This document shows, one piece after another, positions 24,684 to 33,588 of a stretch of 58,998 bases of DNA (the stretch's first letter is position 1; the number at the start of each line of letters is the position of its first letter). Under the pieces are notes generated by a model, which was given only the letters and a program-made list of their open reading frames with translations, did no database searches and was not told the origin of the DNA. This stretch comes from a virus, in IMG/VR virus record IMGVR_UViG_3300025009_000015, positions 1 through 58,998 of that record. The stretch is one strand, 5' to 3'. A program made the translations under genes and the position numbers.

Positions 24684-25622
24684 GTGCCAGTGTCCCCTCT
24701 CCAGCAAGTTCTCCGGGCCTTCAAAATCCAGCGGAAGCGCGTCCCGAAATTCGGGCCGTACAAAGTCGCCGGGTCCGCGAAGCGCCTGGCCGAGCGCAGG
24801 CTCGTCGCCGTCGTGCGTGAGCTAGTCAGAGTGCTCGAGACTGACGCGATGGCGCTCCTGCCGCAGACCAGGGTGGACGCGGACCCCCTGCCCGACGTCC
24901 GAGGTGTCTTGAATTCCAGGACGACGCTCTACACGCGGCGCGCTCAGGCACAGATCGACCCCATCTTGCAGGAGGGGGAGCGCGAGCAGCGGGGGGCCGA
25001 GAAGCGCGTCGTGTCCCCCCTCGGGCTCGACGTGCTCGGGTCCGAGCCCTGGCTCAAGAAAGAGCTTGCGTCAAGGGGAAAGGATTTCAGCGAGCTGTGC
25101 GTCGACCTGACCCGGGAGACGGAGCGGCGTATCGCCTCCGCCGCGCTCGAGACGCTAGAGAAGGGCCGCCCCCGTGAGTGGCTGCGTCGTCAGATACGAG
25201 AGGCCGGGGGCATAGAGGAGCGCCGCGCGAAGTTCATCGCCCGCGACCAGGTGGGGAAACTCCAGGGGGCGCTGCACGAGAACAGGCAGCGCGACCTAGG
25301 GATAGACAGCTACATCTGGAGGAACAGTCGGGACGAGCGCGTCGCCGGGAATCCTAACGGAGCGTACCCGGACCCGGACTCTGAGTCTACGACGCACGGG
25401 AATCACTGGGAGCGGGAGGGGAGACGTTTTCTGTGGACGAAGTCGGGGGGGAGGTTGGTCGAGGTGCTTTCAGACGGGAAGACTCGAGCGACTGAGTTCG
25501 CGGACGGCCACCCAGGCGATCCGATTCAGTGCAGGTGCTTTGCCGAGCCGGTCATCGCTGGGTTGGAAGATCTGCAGCAGCTCGACAGGGAGGCACCTAT
25601 CGCGAGGGAGTACAAGGGGTGA
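24684..25622 (+). CDS. Minor head protein, Mu F / SPP1 gp7-like
   Basis: The protein has 312 residues, starting at GTG 24684 behind GGAGG. The C-terminal domain has IARDQVGKLQGALHENRQ, YIWRNSRDERVAG and a final HPGDPIQCRCFAEPV, the signature of phage head morphogenesis (minor head) proteins. They enter the prohead with the portal and may be ejected. The plus-strand operon ends here and a minus-strand island follows after 2 bases. Confidence 0.85.
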   Translation: MPVSPLQQVLRAFKIQRKRVPKFGPYKVAGSAKRLAERRLVAVVRELVRVLETDAMALLPQTRVDADPLPDVRGVLNSRTTLYTRRAQAQIDPILQEGEREQRGAEKRVVSPLGLDVLGSEPWLKKELASRGKDFSELCVDLTRETERRIASAALETLEKGRPREWLRRQIREAGGIEERRAKFIARDQVGKLQGALHENRQRDLGIDSYIWRNSRDERVAGNPNGAYPDPDSESTTHGNHWEREGRRFLWTKSGGRLVEVLSDGKTRATEFADGHPGDPIQCRCFAEPVIAGLEDLQQLDREAPIAREYKG

Positions 25623-25624
25623 TG

Positions 25625-25861
25625 CTAGAATGTCGTACGAATCTGGATGTCAAGCTCTTTCAGGGCTTTCTCTGGTGATCTTTCCCACGGACCTTTGATA
25701 GGGTAGTCCAGGGAGTAGTCTCCCCACTCTTCTGCATGGTATAGGAAGGTGATTCCCTCTGGAGATGGGATGCTGTGACCTATTCGAATGATCCTCCGTG
25801 TCTTTGAGACTCTTGCGATATAATCACCAGTACTACAGTTTTTCTCCCATACATAATGCAT
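25625..25861 (-). CDS. Hypothetical protein, 78 residues
   Basis: I start at ATG 25859-25861, downstream of GAGGTGG; a GTG at 25870 is in frame. The chain starts MHYVWEKNCSTGDYIARV and reads as a small beta-rich domain. It is the last gene of the six-gene clamp island and abuts the minor head gene tail to tail. No family is recognised. Confidence 0.55.
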   Translation of the reverse strand: MHYVWEKNCSTGDYIARVSKTRRIIRIGHSIPSPEGITFLYHAEEWGDYSLDYPIKGPWERSPEKALKELDIQIRTTF

Positions 25862-25871
25862 AGATTCCACC

Positions 25872-26423
25872 TCAGAACGGAGCGTAGGACTCCTGATTTT
25901 TCACTCTCTCCAGGTTCTTGACGTTCACCCGCCCGTGCCGTTTCCCTGTCCCCTTGCACATCCCGCACGTCGGGCGCTCCTCATCCGTGCAGTAGCAGTC
26001 GCTCAGGTACTGGTCCCCTCCCCGGAGTGTGTACCGGTCCCACAGGATCGTCGCCGTGCAGAATGTCTCGTCGCCGGACAACACCTCGACAGTCCCGACG
26101 TCGTCCTGCTCGAGCCCGTGGAAATACTGCCCCGTGTTCCGGAGGAACGTCCCGGAGAGTCGCACGCGGTCGCCTACAGCGATCGATGTCTTCCCCCGGT
26201 GTTTCCTTGTGCCCCCTTGCGCGAACGCGAGACGGGCCTTGGCCTCGACGACGGTAGCGATGTCCTCCGCGCGACGCTCCCCCCGCTCACCCCGTACCAG
26301 GGAGTCGACCATGGTCAGGCGGTCGATCAGGTCTTCGCGGGGGAGGTCTGCCGGGTGGGTGTCCCCCTCTTCCAGCTCTAAGACCCGGAGCGCGGTCAGG
26401 GCTTCAAATATAGAATCGATCAT
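25872..26423 (-). CDS. Protein with DnaJ-like CxxCxGxG zinc motif
   Basis: The protein has 183 residues. A DCYCTDEERPTCGMCKGTG segment near 150-168 resembles a DnaJ-type zinc module (CxxCxGxG). Before it is a strand-rich region (VGDRVRLSGTFLRN, VGTVEVLSG) that could be an SH3-like barrel. It ends QESYAPF. Its start overlaps the upstream stop. Function unknown. Confidence 0.6.
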   Translation of the reverse strand: MIDSIFEALTALRVLELEEGDTHPADLPREDLIDRLTMVDSLVRGERGERRAEDIATVVEAKARLAFAQGGTRKHRGKTSIAVGDRVRLSGTFLRNTGQYFHGLEQDDVGTVEVLSGDETFCTATILWDRYTLRGGDQYLSDCYCTDEERPTCGMCKGTGKRHGRVNVKNLERVKNQESYAPF

Positions 26424-26971
26424 GTCTCACCCCAGTATGCTGAGGGGTTTCTCCAGTCCGGGAAATGCTCATCGAGCCAAGCCATACACTCGTTCTCACA
26501 CTCCCCTCTGAGAATATAGGGGCTGTCTGATACCTCTCCTTTGTCAACTGTGTAGAACACGGTTCCGTCGTAGTCTGTCACGTGAGCTATTATCCTGCTC
26601 CTTTCCGTGTAGTCGCTCTCTGCCTTGTACATGCTTACAGCGCGTACCCAGGCACGACGGTCGTAAAATGCAGCTTTGTAGAAGATTTCTGCTCGCTTTC
26701 TGCCTTTGCCGTCTACCAGATCAGAGTGCATCGGGTGGTTAGTAGGACATATCTTCCACCCCTTCGGGAGTGTCACGTGCGTAAACAGGGGGTCGTTTGC
26801 TAACTGCTCCCCGAACACGACGCCGTGAGCTTCGAGCGCAGTTTTGGATACAGTGTCGCACAGCGTCGGGAGCTGCTGCTGGCAGGCTATCAGGTTTGCT
26901 TGCCCGTGAGCTTCCTCGAGTTCGATGGATCCTTGACCTAAAAAGTGAACGCTTTTGTCCAGTCTGTTCAA
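26420..26971 (-). CDS. Hypothetical protein, 183 residues
   Basis: The best start is TTG 26971, with AGGAGG 8 nt upstream and overlap with the stop of the Lar-like gene. The chain starts LNRLDKSVHFLGQGSIEL, and includes LPKGWKICPTNHPMHSD. No known domain stands out. It is coupled to both neighbours by 4-base overlaps. Confidence 0.55.
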   Translation of the reverse strand: MNRLDKSVHFLGQGSIELEEAHGQANLIACQQQLPTLCDTVSKTALEAHGVVFGEQLANDPLFTHVTLPKGWKICPTNHPMHSDLVDGKGRKRAEIFYKAAFYDRRAWVRAVSMYKAESDYTERSRIIAHVTDYDGTVFYTVDKGEVSDSPYILRGECENECMAWLDEHFPDWRNPSAYWGET

Positions 26972-27162
26972 GATTCTTCCCTCCTGTAGAGGATTTTCCA
27001 CCCCTCCACGATAATTTCCCAGGCCTCCAGCGCGAGGGCTTCTTTTCTCACTGGTGCGCTCAGGGCACACCACGGGCACTCGTAGTAGTACCAGTCCTCA
27101 TAGTGGTGATACTTCGGTCTGTGTCCGCAGTTCGGGCACGTCGATGGCGCAGATTTTTTCAC
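26968..27162 (-). CDS. Small zinc-ribbon protein resembling restriction-alleviation (Lar) proteins
   Basis: The protein has 64 residues, with a GTG start at 27162 behind GGGGGAGAAC. It has CPNCG then YYYECPWC, followed by an EALALEAW segment. Phage and prophage Lar-type proteins share CPxCG, a second CxxC and a terminal E-A-x-x-x-W block. Lar proteins modulate type I restriction, but this short match does not prove that role. Confidence 0.55.
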   Translation of the reverse strand: MKKSAPSTCPNCGHRPKYHHYEDWYYYECPWCALSAPVRKEALALEAWEIIVEGWKILYRREES

Positions 27163-27464
27163 GTTCTCCCCCTGTACACCAGGAGCAGGACGTCGACCAC
27201 CCTGTCGAGGTCTGCCCCCGTGATACCTGCCCGCGTGAGTTTGACCCTGCTCACAGCCTCGAGCAGGACGATGCGCTCCTCGTCCCGAGCTGAGAGTACC
27301 TGGGCGATCCTGTCCGCAGTCGCTAGGTCTGGGCAGATCGTCCCGTCGAGCACACGTTGTCCCCACGCGGCGCTCATCCCGACCAGGGGGCCTAGCTGTG
27401 TCACGCCGACCCTCGCGCGGGTGCGCAGGGTGTCGACGATCTGGTGGACGGTCGGGGGGCTCAT
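27159..27464 (-). CDS. Xre-type helix-turn-helix regulator
   Basis: The protein has 101 residues. It starts at ATG 27462-27464 behind TGAGG and overlaps the clamp stop codon. VTQLGPLVGMSAAWGQRVL and ICPDLATADRIAQVL read as a Cro/C1-type HTH domain, with a helical C-terminal tail. It is one of only two or three DNA-binding regulators visible in the genome, so it is a candidate for the factor that binds the AATAATTCAC boxes; that is inference. Confidence 0.65.
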   Translation of the reverse strand: MSPPTVHQIVDTLRTRARVGVTQLGPLVGMSAAWGQRVLDGTICPDLATADRIAQVLSARDEERIVLLEAVSRVKLTRAGITGADLDRVVDVLLLVYRGRT

Positions 27465-29071
27465 TCGATCCTCATGGGCATGACAAGACACAGGAGCGAG
27501 TCGTCCCCGGGGCGCGTCAGGGTGATGGGGTTCAGCTCGTTTCCGAACCGGATCAAGACTCGGGCGCTTCCGAGTGTCTTGATCTCGTCCCGGAGGTACT
27601 GCCCGTTGCACCCGATGCGGAATTGGATGTGCTCACAGTTCGGCTCTTTTCCCTTCTCTTTGAGCGCTCGATTGAAGTCCTCCAGCTCTTGGTCGGACAT
27701 TACTGTCGTCTGTCCAGTCACGTCAGCCTGGACGTCGTCCTGCATCTCCCCTGAGTCAGGATTCGCGACGTAGACCTCGATTCTGTTCGGGTGTGTCGTG
27801 AGCCGGACGCAGTGGGTCTTCTCACTTGCGATCGTCATGCAATACCGGATGGACTCATCGATCGCCTTGGCGTCGACCAATGCCTCCCGCAGGAACCGGG
27901 CCGGGACGACCTGTCGCCAGTCGGGGAAGTCCCCCTCGAGGCAACGGACGGTCAGGCTCGAGCCATCCTGGGCGTCGATCCGGACCATGTCCGATCGACC
28001 CAGGTCTGCGTAGAGATCCGCCAGGTGTCCGCCGTTTCCGGTCACCTGTGCGTAGGAGCAGAAAGTCTCCAGCCCGATCTTGTTCCCGAGCCAGGCGTCG
28101 AGGTTCTCCTTGCTCGTCCGGATGACGCAGGTCGCGTCTTTCTCGTTCCAGCCGTAGGACTTTGACGTGATGCCTCCAGTCGATCCTCGAGTGAGCATCC
28201 GACTATCCTTCCCCTCGTTCTCCCCCACGAGGAACAGGATAGAGTACCTGGACTTTCCCACAGGACAGCAGTTGTTAGGGATCCCGTCCAGGATCCCGTT
28301 GACCGCGATCGGCCTCCACCATGTCAGGTGGACCACCCCTGGCGCAAGGTCCTTGAGCTTTTTCGAGACGCCGAGCGGGAGCAGCGGCCCGTCCAGCGTC
28401 GGTGCGCTGGTTCTAGCCCTGTGCGCGACAGCACGGTGACCGTCCGTGCTCACGGCCCCGATGTGCCCGTCAGGGTAGATCTCCAGGTACGCCCCGTTGA
28501 GTCCGTACCTGCTGTCGTCGGTGGCGACGGAGTGGAGGACGGGGGCCAGGAGCGCGGCCAGGTCTACGTCGAACTCCTGGGAGTCGCACCCCTTCGGGCA
28601 GGCGATCGGGTCCGGGATCTCGTTCCCCTCCTGGTGGTCCCACCGGACGGTCGAGAACGTTTTTTTCCCGAGCTTCCCCCGGACCTTGACACCGTCCCGG
28701 GGGAGGGGGTATTTTTCCTTGTGTGTCCCACCTTTCCCGTCGAAATTTGACTTGTCCATTTCCCCGTACTCAACCGGGGGGAGGGCCTCTGCCTCAATCT
28801 CCAAGACCCCGTCCGGGAGCGCGTCCACGGTCTTCAGGAGCTGCCGAAAATCAAGCAGCAACTTTTCACCCGTACATTCTCCGTCGAGTGGTACGGAGTG
28901 GGACACCTCCAGGTCAGAGACCCGAAGCACGGCCCCCCCGTCGAACAGGTTCGGGACGACCTCCACGTTGTTCAGGGGGAGGATACTGCTCCCTGAACCG
29001 AACGTTTTCTTGAGCTTGTCGAGCGCCAATTTGAGCGCGCGACGCTGGCACTTGAGCCGGAAATCAATCAC
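27461..29071 (-). CDS. dnaN: DNA polymerase III beta-like sliding clamp
   Basis: The 536-residue protein starts at GTG 29071 behind GGAGG. RYGLNGAYLEI with AVSTDGHRAVAHR is the typical beta-clamp segment (TDGHR), and the chain ends LCLVMPMRIE, like bacterial DnaN (ending near MPMRL). It is about 170 residues longer than bacterial beta, with extra sequence in the first half (EKYPLPRDGVKV region). It would tether the phage PolA to DNA. It is the first gene of the six-gene island driven from 29122-29163. Confidence 0.85.
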   Translation of the reverse strand: MIDFRLKCQRRALKLALDKLKKTFGSGSSILPLNNVEVVPNLFDGGAVLRVSDLEVSHSVPLDGECTGEKLLLDFRQLLKTVDALPDGVLEIEAEALPPVEYGEMDKSNFDGKGGTHKEKYPLPRDGVKVRGKLGKKTFSTVRWDHQEGNEIPDPIACPKGCDSQEFDVDLAALLAPVLHSVATDDSRYGLNGAYLEIYPDGHIGAVSTDGHRAVAHRARTSAPTLDGPLLPLGVSKKLKDLAPGVVHLTWWRPIAVNGILDGIPNNCCPVGKSRYSILFLVGENEGKDSRMLTRGSTGGITSKSYGWNEKDATCVIRTSKENLDAWLGNKIGLETFCSYAQVTGNGGHLADLYADLGRSDMVRIDAQDGSSLTVRCLEGDFPDWRQVVPARFLREALVDAKAIDESIRYCMTIASEKTHCVRLTTHPNRIEVYVANPDSGEMQDDVQADVTGQTTVMSDQELEDFNRALKEKGKEPNCEHIQFRIGCNGQYLRDEIKTLGSARVLIRFGNELNPITLTRPGDDSLLCLVMPMRIE

Positions 29072-29121
29072 GGTTGCCTCCAGTCTGGTTAAAAATTCAG
29101 CGAAATCAAAATCCTGTCTCC

Positions 29122-29163
29122 AATATACACAGTGTATATCGTTCTCGTCAATAAAAAATTCAC
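29122..29163 (-). promoter_or_regulatory. Promoter with box for the sliding clamp island
   Basis: Minus-strand order: box (29154-29163, AAAAATTCAC on plus), -35 TTGACG (29146-29151), 18 bp, -10 TATATT (29122-29127). No TCGRAA element is visible on the plus side. The scaffold/protease gene may be read from here through a weaker promoter, or from further upstream. Confidence 0.65.
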
Positions 29164-29195
29164 GGAGCACTGTGAAAAATATCAGGGAGGCGCGC

Positions 29196-30488
29196 GTGCA
29201 GGTAGTTCGTTTCGATTCACCGGGAGAGGTTCTGAGTCGCGAAGTCGCAGCGGACGGGTCCGTTTCTGCGACGGCGGACGTCTCCAGATGCGGCATCTAC
29301 GAGTACGCGCGGGCGGACGGGACGAAGCGCCGCGAGCTGGTCCTCCCGGAGCACCTTTTCGACCCTGCGTCCCTGAGGACGCTCGGGAACGTCGCCGTGA
29401 CGGCGTGGCCCCCGGCGGGCCACCCTCCCGAACTCCTGACGCCAGAGAACACAGGAAAATACGCGGTCGGGCACGTCCACGAGACGGTCGACGCGGTCGA
29501 CGCGACGGAAGAGCAGGATTTTGGATACGTGAGAGTCCGACTGACCGGGCGGACGGCGGAAGCAGTGCGGAAGCTGTCGCAGGCGCGACTCTTCACCTCC
29601 CCCGGTTACGTCCTCCCGCAGTATGACCCGACCCCCGGAACGCATCCGCTCTGGGGTGCTTACGACGCGATTCAGGGTCCGAGAGTCTATAATCACCTGG
29701 CGCTCACAGATACCCCCCGGGGCGGTGACCAGATGGTGGTCCATCTCGATTCAGAAAATTCAGGCGACGCAGACGTCGCGACGCAGAGTTCTACCCAGGC
29801 TCGAGTAGACACTCGGCCACACCAGGAGGCTACCGTGACGGTAAAAATGAGGCTCGACGGCGTCGGGCGGGAAGTCAGCGTGGACGAGGTGACGGCGGAA
29901 ATCCTCAAGCAGGAGTTCGCCCGTAGGGACGCGGACGCTCAGTCTGCGACGGCCAGGTACGAGGTGCTGAAGGAGGAGCTCGACGCACACAAGACCTCCA
30001 TGGATCAGGCGATGACTGAGATGGAGAAGATCAAGGCTGAGAAGGAGAAGCTCGCCGGTGAGCAGGCAGCGACCCAGGCAGTCGTGACCGACGCCAGAGC
30101 CCGCGCCGATGCTGCCGAGAAGCGTTTGGCGGACCCGAAGGTGCTCCGCGAGCTGATGGCCCCCCGGGTGGACCTGGAGACGACGGCGCGGGCCGTGCTC
30201 GCGACCGACCAGCACAAGCGGATCGACGCCATGACCGACGACGAGCTTCGGACCAATGTCGTAAAGACACTGCTCCCGGCCGTCAAGACGGACGGTGTGA
30301 CGGGCGAGCGTCTCGACGGGATGTATCAGACCGCGGTCGCGACCCGGCAGGTGCGGACGGACTCGACACCCCCTGCACGGGATCCGAACGCCAAGGATCC
30401 TCAGTCGCAGGGTGGGAAGACGACGGCCGAGCTTCACAAGGCCCGGACGGATGCCGAGTACGTCCCCCCGGGGAAGGGTCGGAAGTAA
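29196..30488 (+). CDS. DUF2213 head protein: probable prohead protease with C-terminal scaffold
   Basis: The protein has 430 residues, starting at GTG 29196 with GGGAGG 5 nt upstream. The N-terminal 180 residues follow DUF2213: CGIYEYARADGTKRRELVLPE split over a conserved block, LLTPENTGKYAVGHV, and SPGYVLPQYD. After a short linker, residues of about 220-330 are a coiled coil (EVLKEELDAHKTSMDQAM), as in scaffolding domains. It would shape and mature the prohead. Confidence 0.8.
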   Translation: MQVVRFDSPGEVLSREVAADGSVSATADVSRCGIYEYARADGTKRRELVLPEHLFDPASLRTLGNVAVTAWPPAGHPPELLTPENTGKYAVGHVHETVDAVDATEEQDFGYVRVRLTGRTAEAVRKLSQARLFTSPGYVLPQYDPTPGTHPLWGAYDAIQGPRVYNHLALTDTPRGGDQMVVHLDSENSGDADVATQSSTQARVDTRPHQEATVTVKMRLDGVGREVSVDEVTAEILKQEFARRDADAQSATARYEVLKEELDAHKTSMDQAMTEMEKIKAEKEKLAGEQAATQAVVTDARARADAAEKRLADPKVLRELMAPRVDLETTARAVLATDQHKRIDAMTDDELRTNVVKTLLPAVKTDGVTGERLDGMYQTAVATRQVRTDSTPPARDPNAKDPQSQGGKTTAELHKARTDAEYVPPGKGRK

Positions 30489-30547
30489 AATTTTTTCGGT
30501 GAATTTTTCTCCCGCCTGAGTGGCGGAAACGATGGAGGGATAGGATT
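30489..30547 (+). other. Intergenic leader with box-like sequence and hairpin
   Basis: GTGAATTTTTC (30499-30509) resembles the promoter box in the opposite orientation, but no -35/-10 follows. CCGCC (30512-30516) pairs with GGCGG (30522-30526) over TGAGT. A ribosome site (GGAGG) follows before 30548. The hairpin may tune expression of the cement gene. Confidence 0.35.
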
Positions 30548-31699
30548 ATGACCGCTGCACAGGTGAATTACGGGTCCGGCCCCAGCTCGACACTGCTCGC
30601 GGGGATGATTCCCCGGTGGGACGGGCGCGGGCCGCAGATCATCAGCCTGCTCAACAACAGCAAGGCTGCGCAGATCGAGACACTCCAGTGTACGTCGACC
30701 AGCTACGCGGTGACGCTCAAGAAGGGGACATCGTCCCGGAGTTTCAGCGCGACGGGGCTGGCTGGTGCGAACGCTTGCGCGACGCACCTCCACGACGCGA
30801 TCGAGGCGGACGGCATCGCTTCCGGCTGGGTGAGCGCGAGTGTGCTCACGGATACTGTGACCTGCACGGCGCGGTTCGCTGGGACGGATGAGGACGTGAC
30901 TTATTCCGGGACCACGAACGTGACCGCGGTCGAAGCGACGGCAGCCAGCGACGGGGCCGCGATCGGGTTCGGCCTGGCAGTCATGCACGACAGCACGGAT
31001 GGTCAGTGTCTCCGGCCGACGAAGACGACCGCGGTCGCTCAGGTAGACTGGGCGACTCCGACCGCCGTCAACTCTCTCACGTACACGCTCGGTGTCCAGC
31101 TCAACGACGTGGACACCTATCTCGCGGATTACGTCGCGGACGGTACCGCGATTGTCCAGGAGATCGTCGAGGGCATCGTCGCGCATCTCAACGCGGTGCT
31201 CCCCGCGTCGACCGTGCTCGCGGCAGAAGACAACACGAAGGTGACGCTGACCGCAGAAGTCGCGGGAACCCCGTTCACGACAGTGGTGGGGACTTCGACC
31301 ACCGCGGTGTGGGCTATCGTTCATACGACCCCGAACACGACCCCCGGGTTCACCCGCCCCCTGGCGGGGTTCGCCGTCCGCTCCGACCACATCGGAGCGG
31401 CCGTGAATTACTCCGGCGGCGACGGGACGGGGGCGTCCGAGTACGACGCAGGGACAGACGTGGCCGTGATGGAAGCCGGCGCCCTGGCGGTCGAGACGGA
31501 CGACACAGTGTCGAGGTTCGACCCCGTCTACGTCCGTATCACGGCGACCGGGACCGAAAAGGTCGGCTCCGTCCGGAACGACTCCGACAGCGGAGACTGC
31601 ATCCTGCTCTCTGGGGCGCGGTTCCTCGACGCTGCGGTGGGCACCAGCGCGGCGCACGCGACCGTCCGTATCCAGTTCGACCTGTCCACCCTGACCTGA
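30548..31699 (+). CDS. Structural cement / head decoration protein
   Basis: The protein has 383 residues. The C-terminal 120 residues with VMEAGALAVETDDTV, FDPVYVRIT and SGARFLDAA follow the structural cement (DUF2190-related) pattern. The middle holds Thr/Ala-rich Ig-like strands (CTARFAGTDEDVTYSG). It precedes the major capsid gene, the normal position. It would stabilise the capsid. Confidence 0.7.
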   Translation: MTAAQVNYGSGPSSTLLAGMIPRWDGRGPQIISLLNNSKAAQIETLQCTSTSYAVTLKKGTSSRSFSATGLAGANACATHLHDAIEADGIASGWVSASVLTDTVTCTARFAGTDEDVTYSGTTNVTAVEATAASDGAAIGFGLAVMHDSTDGQCLRPTKTTAVAQVDWATPTAVNSLTYTLGVQLNDVDTYLADYVADGTAIVQEIVEGIVAHLNAVLPASTVLAAEDNTKVTLTAEVAGTPFTTVVGTSTTAVWAIVHTTPNTTPGFTRPLAGFAVRSDHIGAAVNYSGGDGTGASEYDAGTDVAVMEAGALAVETDDTVSRFDPVYVRITATGTEKVGSVRNDSDSGDCILLSGARFLDAAVGTSAAHATVRIQFDLSTLT

Positions 31700-31767
31700 T
31701 TCCAGGCCTCCGGGTGACACTGATTTTTCATTGATTCCCCCTGCGGGGGGCCGAGTAGGAGGATAGG
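31700..31767 (+). other. Intergenic hairpin before the capsid gene
   Basis: CCCCC-TGC-GGGGG lies at about 31738-31750, followed by a strong GTAGGAGGATAGG ribosome site. It could be a partial terminator or an mRNA stabiliser before the highly expressed capsid gene. Confidence 0.35.
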
Positions 31768-32676
31768 ATGAGCACAGAGCAGAGTCGGATGGATGCTGCA
31801 TTTGTGGAGCAAGAGGTCGACGTGCTGATGCCGGACGTCATCCTGGAGGCGTACCCCGACAGGACGTACGGGCAAGCGTTCAGCGTGGCCCCCGGGCTCT
31901 CTCCAGGTGCGAAGACTGTGACGTACCGGCACGCCAAGGGCGTCGGCGTCGCGAAGTTCGTGGACCCGGGGAGTCGTGAGGTTCCCCTCGTCGAGTACGA
32001 CGTCGTCCCGAACACGGTCCCGATTCGGTTGATCCGGCTCGGCGCAGAGTACGACACCGAAGACGTCCGTGAGGGGCAGCTCACGGGCCGACCGCTCGAC
32101 CGTGACAAGCTCGTGATCGTCGCGGAAGGGCACGAGGCGCTCATCGACGAGACGGCGTGGGTGGGTTCTCCCAACAGGGGCATCTACGGCGTGGCGAACC
32201 ATCCTAATATCCTGCGACTCGTCACGCCGACGACCTTCGACTCGAACAGCACCGCGTCCGCGATCCTGGCCGCGATGCTCTTGCCGGTCTCAAAGATGGT
32301 CAGTCTGACGAAGGGGATCGAGCGCCCGAACACGCTCGCGCTGCCTCACGAGCAGCACGAATACGTCTCGAGCACGATGTACAGCCAGGCCGGGTCCGGG
32401 GACACCAGGACGATCCTGGAGGTGTTCCTCGCGTCTCAGAAACAGATCGACCTCGTCCTCCCTGTCCACCACCTCGAGGGGGCTGGCGTGGGCGGCGAGA
32501 ACGTCGCCGTTTACTACAACAGGGCGCGGACGAAGATCGAGCACCTGCTCGCCATGCGCCCGACCAGGAACCCTGTCGCCTGGGACGGTACGAATTGGAG
32601 GGTGGTCTACGAGTCGAAGACTGGTGGTTGCAGCGTTAAGAAACCCTTCTCTGTGATTGATCTTGAGGGGATCTGA
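31768..32676 (+). CDS. Major capsid protein (DUF2184 family)
   Basis: The protein has 302 residues. The order VLMPDVILEAYPDRTYGQ, VTYRHAKGVGVAKFVD, GAEYDTEDVREGQ, then ALIDETAWVGSPNRGIYGV (a GxxxxGIYGV block), and a QIDLVLPVHHLEG segment match DUF2184 capsid proteins with an HK97-like fold. No delta domain or cleavage site is obvious. A strong ribosome site precedes the ATG. Confidence 0.85.
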   Translation: MSTEQSRMDAAFVEQEVDVLMPDVILEAYPDRTYGQAFSVAPGLSPGAKTVTYRHAKGVGVAKFVDPGSREVPLVEYDVVPNTVPIRLIRLGAEYDTEDVREGQLTGRPLDRDKLVIVAEGHEALIDETAWVGSPNRGIYGVANHPNILRLVTPTTFDSNSTASAILAAMLLPVSKMVSLTKGIERPNTLALPHEQHEYVSSTMYSQAGSGDTRTILEVFLASQKQIDLVLPVHHLEGAGVGGENVAVYYNRARTKIEHLLAMRPTRNPVAWDGTNWRVVYESKTGGCSVKKPFSVIDLEGI

Positions 32677-32710
32677 CACGGTGCTGTGATCGCACTTTTG
32701 AGGACTTGAT

Positions 32711-33106
32711 ATGCATGTAAAAAATTGCACCCCTGGCCCGATATTCGTGGACATCCCGAGACGGCAGGCAGAGGAGGAAATTGACCCTGTGGCGCGTGCC
32801 CTGGCGTCGATAGACGTCTCCAAGGACGTCTCCCCGGCCGACGCGCTCCGGACGCTCGTGGCGCTCGAGCTGGCGAAAAAGCAGAGCGCGGACCTGGAGC
32901 GGGAGCTCCTGCGCTCATCCCTGCGTCGAGCGAAGGACACCGTGGACCTGTGGCCGGCTCACCAAGGGGAGGGTCAGCCCCAGCTCGTCAATGAAGTCCC
33001 CGACGAGAAGTGGCGGGCGATCGAGCGTATGCCTGCCATCGCTGCTCGTCTGGCGTCGGGCGCTCTCCAGGTAGTAGGGTACCCGGCGACGTACGCACCG
33101 TTCTGA
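32711..33106 (+). CDS. Hypothetical head-region protein ending in APF
   Basis: The protein has 131 residues. It starts MHVKNCTPGPIFVDIPRRQ and the middle is helical and charged (ALRTLVALELAKKQSADLER). The position after the capsid gene is often taken by small head or tail-joining proteins. It ends ATYAPF. Confidence 0.65.
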   Translation: MHVKNCTPGPIFVDIPRRQAEEEIDPVARALASIDVSKDVSPADALRTLVALELAKKQSADLERELLRSSLRRAKDTVDLWPAHQGEGQPQLVNEVPDEKWRAIERMPAIAARLASGALQVVGYPATYAPF

Positions 33107-33109
33107 GAT

Positions 33110-33138
33110 TTGATAGTTTTCTGTTTTAACAATATGTG
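33110..33138 (+). promoter_or_regulatory. Possible internal promoter
   Basis: TTGATA (33110-33115), 17 bp, TATGTG (33133-33138), in a short AT-rich gap. A CGGCC-CCC-GGCCG hairpin follows before the GGAG ribosome site of the 33172 gene. There is no AATAATTCAC box. Confidence 0.4.
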
Positions 33139-33171
33139 TTTTCGGCCCCCGGCCGATCCGGAGAAACAAGA

Positions 33172-33588
33172 ATGAAACTCAACGTCAAGCAGGGCAATTC
33201 CGTTATGGTCTCGACCCACATCGGCAGGGGCGAAGAGCGTCGAATGCTCTTCATCGCGCCTTGGGGGTGTTCCCTGAGTACCCCGAAACCTGCCCCCCGC
33301 AACGCCGACTTGTCCCCTCGGGCGTACAGTATCGAGGTGTCCGGAGAGGTGGAACGACTCATCCGTGCTGCCGTCAAGGACGGACACAAGGGACTGCTCG
33401 AGCGGATCGATTTCTCCGGGATGATTTCGTCTCCTACGTTCGGGCAACTCCCCGACACAGAGGAGAATCGCCTGGCCGTGCGTGCTCGTGATGTCCAGGG
33501 GTGGCCGTACGAGAAGATGACCGGGGCGTCACCTGACGAGCTGCGGAAGATGTCCGAGACGAAGTACGTCGCGCCGAAGGGGAAGTAA
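33172..33588 (+). CDS. Hypothetical protein, 138 residues
   Basis: I start at ATG 33172 because GGAG precedes it. The chain begins MKLNVKQGNSVMVSTHIG and is beta-rich at first, then helical, ending KYVAPKGK. It lies between capsid and neck genes and overlaps none. It may be a virion accessory protein; no family is recognised. Confidence 0.55.
   Translation: MKLNVKQGNSVMVSTHIGRGEERRMLFIAPWGCSLSTPKPAPRNADLSPRAYSIEVSGEVERLIRAAVKDGHKGLLERIDFSGMISSPTFGQLPDTEENRLAVRARDVQGWPYEKMTGASPDELRKMSETKYVAPKGK

Noticed and set aside
30499-30509. Box-like GTGAATTTTTC as a further promoter
   Set aside because: No -35 or -10 element follows at the usual spacing in either direction.
30434-31801. Minus-strand open frame of 455 codons
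   Set aside because: Antisense to the cement protein gene; Arg-rich composition typical of a shadow frame.
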